Below are positions 40,012-47,966 of a stretch of DNA of 51,806 nt, one piece after another (the stretch's first letter is position 1; every line of letters starts with the position of its first letter). Below the pieces are notes generated by a model, which was given only the letters and a program-made list of their open reading frames with translations, made no database searches and had not been told where the DNA came from. The DNA is taken from NCBI GenBank assembly GCA_021842145.1, contig JAKCBW010000003.1:1-51806 (forward strand), written 5' to 3'. A program made the position numbers and the translations under genes. Source of the DNA: Actinomycetes bacterium (GTDB lineage Bacteria; Actinomycetota; Acidimicrobiia; Acidimicrobiales; Acidimicrobiaceae).

Positions 40012-40128
40012 CGCTTCATTCTAAATAGCGTCACCACAAAAACGCCTGATCAACACCCAAGGCAACAAAGTCGAAAAGCAAACGACACAATGTTACGGCT
40101 CAATTAAGTCATTCTGAACGATCCTCCA

Positions 40129-40146
40129 TTTAGGTTCTAACCTAAA
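40129..40146. repeat. Palindrome TTTAGGTT-CT-AACCTAAA
   Basis: 8-bp perfect arms, 2-nt spacer. Confidence 0.75.
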
Positions 40147-40150
40147 GAAC

Positions 40151-40432
40151 AGTTTCGGTTTCTGTGCCCACTACTTGGCGGAGTTCAACGGAGAAGCAAA
40201 CCATCTGCACCTGTTGGCGAACTTCCCACCGAAGGTTTCTAAATCGAAGCTGGTAAATAGTCTGAAGGGTGTTTCTTCGCGACGGCTCCGCCAGGAATTT
40301 CCCGAACTGTGACAACACTACTTGCGTGCAAACAAGCTCTGGTCTGGCTCCCGCTTTGCTGGGTCTGTCGGTGGGGCGCCGATTTCGATGCTACACCAAT
40401 ACATCGAGCAACAGAATCGACCAGATGCATAA
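40151..40432 (+). pseudogene. Degenerate IS200/IS605-family transposase TnpA (HUH Y1), N-terminus missing, in-frame TGA at 40310-40312
   Basis: Single-frame translation: SFGFCAHYLAEFNGEANHLHLLANFPPKVSKSKLVNSLKGVSSRRLRQEFPEL*QHYLRANKLWSGSRFAGSVGGAPISMLHQYIEQQNRPDA*; HLH (HUH) at 40202-40210, catalytic-type QYIEQQ Tyr at 40400-40402. Confidence 0.85.
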
Positions 40433-40444
40433 TTAGCGATTCAC

Positions 40445-40464
40445 CACCGCCCTGAAGGACGGTG
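40445..40464 (+). mobile_element. Right-end-type hairpin of the IS200/IS605 remnant
   Basis: CACCG(c)CC-TGAA-GG(a)CGGTG, 13 nt after the TnpA-frame stop. Confidence 0.65.
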
Positions 40465-40520
40465 CCCTATCACCGACAAACGGTAACCTTTAGGTCATAT
40501 AACTAAAAGAGGAGCTTTTT

Positions 40521-41567
40521 ATGTCAGGACTCTCAGGGTTGTGGAGTAACCCAGGAGGGAGATTTGTCGACACTGCGAGCTACGGAATTCCTTCGATCGA
40601 GACCTTTAACAAGGTCCAAAACGCCCTTGAAAACTGGAAGGATGGAGCAGGCGTCTGGGAAGAATGGCAAGACGCAACCGATCTTGCCCGGCGGAGCTTC
40701 GCAGAAATCGTAGGGATCGGGGCGAGCTCGGTGACCGTTGGAGCCTCAGCATCCCAGTTGATAGGCATTATCGCCGATTCACTTAGCGAGGGCCAGGTAG
40801 TGGTTGTACCAGAGCTGGAATTCACCTCAAACCTCTTTCCTTGGTTAGTCGCGCAAGCCAGAGGCATTCGCGTAATACCCGTAGCCCTCGGAGATATTGT
40901 CGAGCGCGTAGCAGAGGGTTGTGACCTGGTAGCGACGTCCGCTGTGCAATCTTCCACCGGAGAGGTAGTGAACCTAGCGGCAATCAGTGAGGCGGCCCAA
41001 AGCGTTGGAGCCATGACCGTTGTGGACGCTACCCAGGCCATCGGCTGGCTACCGATCGAAGCGGGTCAGTTTGACGCAGTCGTGTGCGCCGCTTACAAAT
41101 GGCTTTGCACCCCTAGAGGGGTGGCTTACATGTCTATTTCGCAACGGATGGGGTCTAAGCTCTCGCCAACTTCGGCCGGATGGTTTGCCGGCGAAGTAAT
41201 TCACGACTCCTACTATGGCCTGCCGCTACGCCTAGCGAAGGATGCTAGGCGCTTCGACATTTCACCGGCATGGTTTTCCTGGGTCGGCGCCGCAGCCGCC
41301 AATTCAGACCTGTTGAAAGTTGGGATCGAGAAAATCTACAATCACAATGTGGAGCTAACCGATCAATTGGCTAGCGCCCTCGAGATTGAATCCCGAGGAT
41401 CAGCGATCCTTTCGATCAAAGTCTCCGACACACTCGATACCGCTAACCTCCCATTTAGGGCATCCTCCAGGGGAGGCGGCCTAAGGATCTCTTTTCACCT
41501 CTACAACGACTTAGACGACGTAGATGTGGTGTTCGAATCACTAAAAGGAAAGGTGATTCCCGATTAG
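40521..41567 (+). CDS. Aminotransferase class V-fold PLP enzyme
   Basis: VVDATQAIGWLPIEAGQFDAVVCAAYKWLCTPRGVAYMSIS; AGAGGAG SD. Confidence 0.9.
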   Translation: MSGLSGLWSNPGGRFVDTASYGIPSIETFNKVQNALENWKDGAGVWEEWQDATDLARRSFAEIVGIGASSVTVGASASQLIGIIADSLSEGQVVVVPELEFTSNLFPWLVAQARGIRVIPVALGDIVERVAEGCDLVATSAVQSSTGEVVNLAAISEAAQSVGAMTVVDATQAIGWLPIEAGQFDAVVCAAYKWLCTPRGVAYMSISQRMGSKLSPTSAGWFAGEVIHDSYYGLPLRLAKDARRFDISPAWFSWVGAAAANSDLLKVGIEKIYNHNVELTDQLASALEIESRGSAILSIKVSDTLDTANLPFRASSRGGGLRISFHLYNDLDDVDVVFESLKGKVIPD

Positions 41568-42745
41568 AGCTTTGGGAGCCCTCGCTTTAGATTCCTCATG
41601 CCCTGGGCGATGCGGGACTCATTTTCGATAAGTGCGAATCTGACAAAGCCCTCACCCCCTGGTCCGAAGCCAACCCCCGGCGACACGGCGACATCCGCCT
41701 CGTTGACGAGAAACTTGGCAAACTCCAAAGAACCCATCTCTTGATATGCGGGGGGTATCGGTGCCCATAGAAACATGGTTCCTTTGGGCCTCTCCACATG
41801 CCAGCCGATCCTTGCTAGTCCATCGACTAGTGCATCACGCCTTGACTGGTAGATGGCGTTGACCTGGGACGGGTACTCCTTCGCCTCTTGCAGGGTCACG
41901 GTCGCAGCAATCTGGATGGGTTGGAACGTCCCGTAGTCGAGGTAACTCTTGAGCTTGGTCAGCGCCTGGACGACTGCGGCGTTTCCAACCAGAAAACCTA
42001 CCCTCCAGCCTGCCATCGAGAAAGACTTGGTAAGGGTAAATAGCTCAACCGCAACATCTTTTGCTCCGGGCACCTCTAGCACCGACGGCGGTACATAGCC
42101 GTCAAAAGCTGTGTCGGAGTAGGCGAAATCATGGACCAGGATCACGTCGCGCTCCTTGGCAAATGCGACTATCTCCGCCATGAAATCGAGGCTCACCACC
42201 GTAGTCGTCGGGTTATGAGGGAAGGAAAACACTATCACCCTCGGCTTGGGCCACGTAGACTCCCAGGCATCCTTTAGGGAGTTGAAAAACTCGGCGCCCT
42301 CCCTATCGGAGCCCAACGGCACCTGCCTAACCTCGGCGCCGGCGAAAAGCGGTGCCCAGATATGGATGGGGTAGCTTGGCGACGGTACAAGGGCGACGTC
42401 TCCCGGACCGACGAGAACCCACATTAGGTGGGAGAGTCCCTCTTTTGCACCTATGGTGGTCAGGACTTCGCTATCGGGATCCAAAAAGACCCCATATCTC
42501 TCACGGTAGTGGTCTGAGACCGCCTTACGGAGCTTCGGAATCCCCTTGGAGGAGGAGTAGCGATGATTTCGAGGATTATGTGCTGCCTCTGCGAGCTTGT
42601 CCACTGCAATCTGAGGTGAAGGAATGTCTGGATTTCCAAATCCCAAATCTATAACATCCCTGCCCGACCTGCGGGCCTCAGCTTTAATCGAATCAATAAT
42701 CCCAAACACATACGGTGGTAAACCGTTTATCCGTCGAAACTCCAT
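41564..42745 (-). CDS. Class I/II aminotransferase (alanine/LL-DAP aminotransferase-like)
   Basis: VIDLGFGNPDIPSP, HRYSSSKGIPKLRKAVSDHYRERYG, FSFPHNPTTTVV, HDFAYSDTAFDGY, TLTKSFSMAGWRVGF. Confidence 0.9.
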   Translation of the reverse strand: MEFRRINGLPPYVFGIIDSIKAEARRSGRDVIDLGFGNPDIPSPQIAVDKLAEAAHNPRNHRYSSSKGIPKLRKAVSDHYRERYGVFLDPDSEVLTTIGAKEGLSHLMWVLVGPGDVALVPSPSYPIHIWAPLFAGAEVRQVPLGSDREGAEFFNSLKDAWESTWPKPRVIVFSFPHNPTTTVVSLDFMAEIVAFAKERDVILVHDFAYSDTAFDGYVPPSVLEVPGAKDVAVELFTLTKSFSMAGWRVGFLVGNAAVVQALTKLKSYLDYGTFQPIQIAATVTLQEAKEYPSQVNAIYQSRRDALVDGLARIGWHVERPKGTMFLWAPIPPAYQEMGSLEFAKFLVNEADVAVSPGVGFGPGGEGFVRFALIENESRIAQGMRNLKRGLPKL

Positions 42746-42754
42746 GTCAAAACG

Positions 42755-43612
42755 CTAGTGGTCGATCGTGTCACAGACGTAACCAACCGCTCCAGAACTT
42801 AATAAGGCTGCGCCGATGGCTCCCGAGTATTCAAGGCCAGTTGCCTTGTGTATCCGTAGCACAAAGCCGCTTCGATATGCGGAATTCGTACTTTCTAGCC
42901 CCTTGGACACCATTTCAAAAAATCCATTAGAACTATATATCAGTCCTCCGCCGAGCACTAGGCACTCGGGATCTAGTACCCGTATATAGTCGAATAGCAC
43001 ATCGGCTACAAGTTCGGCGGCAGCCTCAAAGTCGGGTCCCTTGGACTTCGATACCGGGTCAAGAAGCGAATAAAGTTCTGCTTCAAAACAACCGACCCTC
43101 TTGCAAGCACAGACTTCGCTCCCAAAGTGACCTACGTGTCCGATCTCCCCGAAGCTCGCATTCGCCCCTTTAAAGACCGAGCCGCTAATGGCCAGACCGG
43201 CTCCTACCCCCGTGCCGAAATTGACGACCATAACCGAGGAGTTCGGGTAGTGATGAGCCTCTAAAGCAGTGGCGCAGTTGGCGTCATTGTCGATAAGTGG
43301 CCAGACCCCGGAAACCCCGGCGATTCCCGCCTTGATATCTACTCCGACAAGCTCACCCCTATGAGGGGAGAATCTCAACTTGTTCCGATGGTCTAAAACT
43401 CCCGGGAGTCCTAAGCCAATCCCGATGGTGGCCTTGTTCTGCTTGGCGAGGGACTGAACTATCCGTCCCGAGGCTTCAAACAACTCCATCCCATCCCCGA
43501 TGGGATAAGAACCCAGTATCTCGTGAGTAGCCGTCGACGGGTCATATACGGCCGCTTTTAGCAAAGTGCCCCCGAGATCCAGACCTAGGTAGACACCCTC
43601 TAAAGCAGCCAA
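42755..43612 (-). CDS. ROK family sugar kinase (glucokinase-like)
   Basis: LGLDLGGTLLKAAVYD, DNDANCATALEAH, GTGVGAGLAISG, GEIGHVGHF, CACKRVGCFE. Confidence 0.88.
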   Translation of the reverse strand: MAALEGVYLGLDLGGTLLKAAVYDPSTATHEILGSYPIGDGMELFEASGRIVQSLAKQNKATIGIGLGLPGVLDHRNKLRFSPHRGELVGVDIKAGIAGVSGVWPLIDNDANCATALEAHHYPNSSVMVVNFGTGVGAGLAISGSVFKGANASFGEIGHVGHFGSEVCACKRVGCFEAELYSLLDPVSKSKGPDFEAAAELVADVLFDYIRVLDPECLVLGGGLIYSSNGFFEMVSKGLESTNSAYRSGFVLRIHKATGLEYSGAIGAALLSSGAVGYVCDTIDH

Positions 43613-43627
43613 GGTGCTCCGAAAATC

Positions 43628-44083
43628 CTAACCCTGTGGGTGGGTAATTAGACCTTCGACCCTACTCTTCAGGTCCTCAAGGGCCGTATGAACAATCTTC
43701 GACTCGGCTCTGCGCTTTATGAATCCCGGTATTGGTACGATCAACTCAGCATCCAGCTCGTATTCAACCTCGGTCTGTGAATCTCCCAGCTGGCTAAATC
43801 GATAAGCCCCATCGAGCTTAGAGGTGATGTCCCCTTCGGTTTGCCTCCAGGTAACGACCGACGGCGCCTGCGAATAGTCATATTCGAGGGTATAGGAGGT
43901 CGACCTTCCGAAAGCTCCCGCCCTGAAGGTCACGACTTTGGGTCTAGAAAGCTCATCGCTCTCTAAAACCCTTACCGCCTTGATGTCCGACGCCCAATTG
44001 GTGTAGCTGGCAAAGTCGGTGACGACTCTATAGCACTCCAACGGGGTTGCTCGGATGATCACCTTCTCCTTAGCGCTATCCAA
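43628..44083 (-). CDS. SRPBCC (polyketide cyclase/START-like) family protein
   Basis: ATPLECYRVVTDFASYTNWASDIKAVRVLE...DGAYRFSQLGDSQTEVEYELD. Confidence 0.8.
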   Translation of the reverse strand: MDSAKEKVIIRATPLECYRVVTDFASYTNWASDIKAVRVLESDELSRPKVVTFRAGAFGRSTSYTLEYDYSQAPSVVTWRQTEGDITSKLDGAYRFSQLGDSQTEVEYELDAELIVPIPGFIKRRAESKIVHTALEDLKSRVEGLITHPQG

Positions 44084-44144
44084 CTCAGCCTCCTGACTAT
44101 GGGCCGCGCCAACCCGCCGCCAACTTCAACGATGCTAGCTTGTA

Positions 44145-45281
44145 CTAAGCCAACACGACACTATCAATAGCATCTTTGAGAATATCAGCCAAACTGCGGT
44201 AGTCGAAGTCAGATTCGACAAAATTTCGCGCCCTCTGCCCCATCCTAAGTCTCAATTCTGGGTTTCGCATCAGGGTTTCCAGTGCCAATGAGGTCGACTT
44301 GGCATCTTTTGGGTTCTGGACGACGAAGCCGCTGCCCCCAGGGTCTAGTGCATCGCTAGCTCCCCCCGAATCCCCGACGAGGCAGGGGACCCCACAGGCT
44401 TGTGCTTCTAGAAAAACTATCCCAAAGCCCTCTTGCTCGAGTCCAAACCAGCGATTTCTGCAGAGCATCGCGAAGATGTCGGCAGCGCCATACAGGGCGA
44501 CAAGTCGGTCTTGGCTAAGTTTTCCTAAAAAAACTGCGTCTACACCACTGCGTTCGATCAGACGCCCGAGCCTTGCCTTATCCCTTCCCGAACCGACGAT
44601 CCAGAGCTGTGGAGATCCCTTACCTTGATCTAGCATGGCAATCGCCTTGATCAAGGTATCCGCCCCCTTGCGAGGCACCAACCTCGAGACGAACAGTACG
44701 CCGAGCCCCTCGGTAAGACCAAGATCTCTTCGGACTGCTAACTTGGCATCTGGAGATGGAACTACAAATCTATCAACATCGACTCCGGGGTTTACGATGG
44801 CCACCTTGGGTTCCGCTATCGATTCTCCCAGTAGGTCATAAGCGCACTGAGCAGGGTACCTCCCCGCTGCAATCAGGATCTCAGCATCCTTCATGACGCC
44901 CTTGAGAATCCCTCGAAGCATCGGAATCCTGGACGGAATGACGACTTCCGCCCCGTGAAGAACCAGCCCGTAGGGTCGCTGCAACCGATGACCAAGCATT
45001 CCAAGGGGAAGGGCCGGGTCGAGAAGTATAAGGTCGGCTTGAAACTCTTCCGCAAGTCGGTCGATCCGCCTTGCCAAAGAGGCAGTGGGCAGCAGCGGAC
45101 CCTTGACCCTTTGGATCTCAAAATCTACAGCGCGGTCAAATTGGTCTGCCCCGTCATGGTCGGTGGTAAGGACCATAAAGCTGGCGGGATCAAGCCTCCT
45201 CCACAGTTCAAATAGGTAGTTCTGAATCCCGCCAACTTTGGGAGGGAAGTCGTTAGTTACGAGCAGGTGCCTAGACAACAA
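44145..45281 (-). CDS. GT4 glycosyltransferase, PimB-like
   Basis: LLVTNDFPPKVGGIQNYLFELWRRL, VLHGAEVVIPSRIP, VSRLVPRKGADTLIKAI, EGFGIVFLEAQACGVPCLVGDSGGASDAL. Confidence 0.85.
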   Translation of the reverse strand: MLSRHLLVTNDFPPKVGGIQNYLFELWRRLDPASFMVLTTDHDGADQFDRAVDFEIQRVKGPLLPTASLARRIDRLAEEFQADLILLDPALPLGMLGHRLQRPYGLVLHGAEVVIPSRIPMLRGILKGVMKDAEILIAAGRYPAQCAYDLLGESIAEPKVAIVNPGVDVDRFVVPSPDAKLAVRRDLGLTEGLGVLFVSRLVPRKGADTLIKAIAMLDQGKGSPQLWIVGSGRDKARLGRLIERSGVDAVFLGKLSQDRLVALYGAADIFAMLCRNRWFGLEQEGFGIVFLEAQACGVPCLVGDSGGASDALDPGGSGFVVQNPKDAKSTSLALETLMRNPELRLRMGQRARNFVESDFDYRSLADILKDAIDSVVLA

Positions 45282-45289
45282 GACCGATC

Positions 45290-46405
45290 CTAATCACTCG
45301 ATTGTTGCAATATTGTGGTCCTAGCGAGCTCCTCGCGGACCAATTCATCCTGATCCGCGGATACCAGATCCAGGAGGTCGACGAGGCCCAGTTTGGCTGC
45401 TGCCCAAACGGCGGTTCCCCTTAGAACTGGGGATGGGTGGGTGAGATGGGTCCCCAAAATCTCACGCACCCCATCGACAGCGCAGTCAAAGTTGCCGAGG
45501 ACGAGCAGTAGATTCCGCCTTAGATGGTCAGGATCGCGCTTAGGTATGTACATGTAGCCAAAGTGCTCGATAAGGTCCCGATCCGATCTAGCTAACCAAA
45601 ATAGCGGATCCACGTTTGACTCGCCCTCTGTCACCCTCGGTCTCGTCTTTCGCCCAACCGGGCACGAAGTGAGGCACTCGTCGCAGCCGTAAAATCTCAA
45701 CCCTAATGAATCACGTAGTTCGTATGGGAATTGCCCCGCCTTCTGGATAAGCCACGACAGACACAGCCGAGCGTCTAACCGATACTCCTCGTCAAGGGCA
45801 CCAGTCGGACAGGCAACCTTGCACCTTTCACAGGTACCACAACCCTTCCCTGACGCCTCGCTCTTCGCCAGTTCAGCATCGGTGAAAACCTCCCCAAGAA
45901 TGACGAACGGTCCGGTAAGGTTGGTGAGGATTAAGGTGTTCTTGCCCATCCAACCGAGTCCCGACCTTCTAGCTATCGCCTTGTCGATGGCATGGTTTTC
46001 GTCGACTGTGACCCTCGCCCGGTACCCTTGGGATTTGACTTCATCCGCAACCACTCGAAGTCGCCTCCTCAACTCGCTATAGAAGTCGTCTTTTGCGTAA
46101 TAGGCGATCTTTCCACCGGATGTACTTTGAACAGATTCCGGACCGACCGCTGGGCCTGGGTAGGCCATTGCAAAGCTAAGGATCGACTTTGCACCTTCTA
46201 ATGCCACATTTGGGTCCACAGACCTAGCAGGTTTATTGAAGGTAAAGGCCATAGTCGATGCTCGGCCGGCATTCTTCGCCCTTTCAATTTCGATCCTTTC
46301 GAACTCAAATGGATCCACGCCTGAAACCCTTGGACCGATAAGGCCTATCTCGGATGAGATCCGAAGAATATCGGCGGCGAGCCGCTCGTCTACCAGCTGA
46401 GACAA
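45290..46405 (-). CDS. queG: Epoxyqueuosine reductase
   Basis: ARRSGLGWMGKNTLIL, CGTCERCKVACPTGAL, LCLSWLIQKAG, YGCDECLTSCPVG, C-terminal HEAT-like segment. Confidence 0.87.
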   Translation of the reverse strand: MSQLVDERLAADILRISSEIGLIGPRVSGVDPFEFERIEIERAKNAGRASTMAFTFNKPARSVDPNVALEGAKSILSFAMAYPGPAVGPESVQSTSGGKIAYYAKDDFYSELRRRLRVVADEVKSQGYRARVTVDENHAIDKAIARRSGLGWMGKNTLILTNLTGPFVILGEVFTDAELAKSEASGKGCGTCERCKVACPTGALDEEYRLDARLCLSWLIQKAGQFPYELRDSLGLRFYGCDECLTSCPVGRKTRPRVTEGESNVDPLFWLARSDRDLIEHFGYMYIPKRDPDHLRRNLLLVLGNFDCAVDGVREILGTHLTHPSPVLRGTAVWAAAKLGLVDLLDLVSADQDELVREELARTTILQQSSD

Positions 46406-46407
46406 AC

Positions 46408-46710
46408 CTAATCCTCCGGTCGAGAAACTTCGCCTTGACCTGTTCCTCGCCGCAGCTTAGGTGGCAGTCGTAGGCCTGCTCGCTTCAGCGAACCTACTAA
46501 ATCCCTTGGGTCCACCAACTTTGCGCCCAGCCTTATCGCTTGGTCGAACAGTTCCGCCGGGATATCGTAATGATCGCCCTGAAACGCCTTTCTGGGCACA
46601 CCAAGACGTGAAGCAAACTCGTGAAGTTCGTCGAATGAACTATCTGATACTAGATGCGACCAAAGCCTTTTATCAAAGGGCCAAATTGGACGATCAACAA
46701 GAATCGCCAT
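46408..46710 (-). CDS. DUF4031 domain protein
   Basis: MAILVDRPIWPFDKRLWSHLVSDSSFDELHEFASRLGVPRKAFQGDHYDIP. Confidence 0.85.
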   Translation of the reverse strand: MAILVDRPIWPFDKRLWSHLVSDSSFDELHEFASRLGVPRKAFQGDHYDIPAELFDQAIRLGAKLVDPRDLVGSLKRAGLRLPPKLRRGTGQGEVSRPED

Positions 46711-46712
46711 AC

Positions 46713-47489
46713 CTAGTCGTACTTTTCGGACTTTACCATCTTGGGATCCATCCCCAGAGCGATTAAAGCCGCCTCTGCGTCCTCCACCATCTCAGGAGGG
46801 CCACAGATATAAGCAATCTTTGGATCGAGCTGGCCAAAGATCTCTGCGATCATCTCTTTGTCAATCCTGCGGTGATAGTGGGCTTTTGTGTCATTTGCGT
46901 CACGTGTAAATGTGTGGAATACCTTTAGCCAGGGTGCCACAGACAAAATGTCACTGAGTTCCTGGTCGTAAATCACGTATTCGGCCGACTTTGAACTATA
47001 TAGAAGGGCCATCTTGACGTCGGCCTCCTTGTCGAGGGCGTATCGAATGATCGACTTCAACGGGACGACCCCTGAGCCAGCACCTACGAGTAGTACCGGA
47101 CCCTGGTCCATCTCCTGCCAGGTGAAGTCACCATAGGGTCCTCGCACCTCGAGCTTGGTCCCTATCGGTGTATTTCTGACAAGTACCGGTGACACCAAGC
47201 CACCTTCTGTCTCTCGGATCCCAAAGTCCACTATCTCAATCCCCTCGGTGGGAGAGGAGCCGACGGAATATGCCCTTTGGATTGGCCTTGGTCTACCTTC
47301 TATCGGAATGCGAATATTAAAGTACTGCCCAGCCAAATAGGCTGTTGGCTGCGATAAGCGCACCTTCAGAGTGTTGGTCTCTGGAGTCTCAACAACGACA
47401 CCGACCACTTCGCCCTCTTGCCATTTTGGGGCAGGGGCTCTATTGACATCGCGCACCCTTGGAGCGATGTGATGAGAACTACTTTCCAT
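46713..47489 (-). CDS. Ferredoxin/flavin reductase-family FAD/NAD(P)-binding oxidoreductase
   Basis: RPIQRAYSVGSSP, VRGPYGDFTWQ, LLVGAGSGVVPLKSIIRYA, AYICGPPEMVEDAEAAL. Confidence 0.88.
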   Translation of the reverse strand: MESSSHHIAPRVRDVNRAPAPKWQEGEVVGVVVETPETNTLKVRLSQPTAYLAGQYFNIRIPIEGRPRPIQRAYSVGSSPTEGIEIVDFGIRETEGGLVSPVLVRNTPIGTKLEVRGPYGDFTWQEMDQGPVLLVGAGSGVVPLKSIIRYALDKEADVKMALLYSSKSAEYVIYDQELSDILSVAPWLKVFHTFTRDANDTKAHYHRRIDKEMIAEIFGQLDPKIAYICGPPEMVEDAEAALIALGMDPKMVKSEKYD

Positions 47490-47544
47490 GATACGAGCCT
47501 ACCCGCTGAGAAAAAATACTGCCTGTCCAGGGGAGTGCCTCGAG

Positions 47545-47772
47545 CTAGTCTTCTGACTCCTCGCAGACCTCAACTACCGACTTCGACGACGAGCACCACC
47601 TGCAAGAGACTTCAGAGACCTCGTCGGCCAAGATCTCTTGGCCCTCAATGCTCAACTCTCCACCTAGAGAGTAATGATAGAACGACTTGGTCGTCTGGGT
47701 TCTTGTGACATCAAAACGTGTCACATTGCCACAGTTCTCGCAGCGATATCGCAAGTTTGTCATCGAAGGCAC
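47545..47772 (-). CDS. Small zinc-ribbon protein
   Basis: RYRCENCGNVTRFDVTRTQTTKSFYHYSLGGE...VSCRWCSSS; two CxxC. Confidence 0.6.
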   Translation of the reverse strand: MPSMTNLRYRCENCGNVTRFDVTRTQTTKSFYHYSLGGELSIEGQEILADEVSEVSCRWCSSSKSVVEVCEESED

Positions 47773-47903
47773 AATAACACTACTTCAACTCAAACCCTCT
47801 ATCCCAAGTGACATAGTTCTCACGTGAAATAGTTTTCCATGGTAGGTGGCAGAACTCCTTGAGACCACAGAAGAGCTAGCCCAACTTCATCACCCTCAAG
47901 CAA

Positions 47904-47920
47904 GACCCGCAAAACGGGTC
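47904..47920. repeat. Hairpin GACCCG-CAAAA-CGGGTC
   Basis: 6-bp perfect stem in the divergent spacer upstream of the DnaQ-GIY-YIG gene. Confidence 0.6.
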
Positions 47921-47946
47921 AATTCTCCTTCGAAACTGAATCTTAC

Positions 47947-47960
47947 TGTACGTCTGTTCG
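47947..47960 (+). promoter_or_regulatory. Candidate actinobacterial LexA (SOS) box TGTAC-GTCT-GTTCG
   Basis: 8/10 match to CGAAC-N4-GTTCG immediately upstream of the UvrC/Cho-like gene. Confidence 0.35.
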
Positions 47961-47966
47961 TATAGA

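Noticed and set aside
40239-40430. 63-aa minus-strand ORF
   Set aside because: Antisense to the TnpA pseudogene frame, which explains the sequence better
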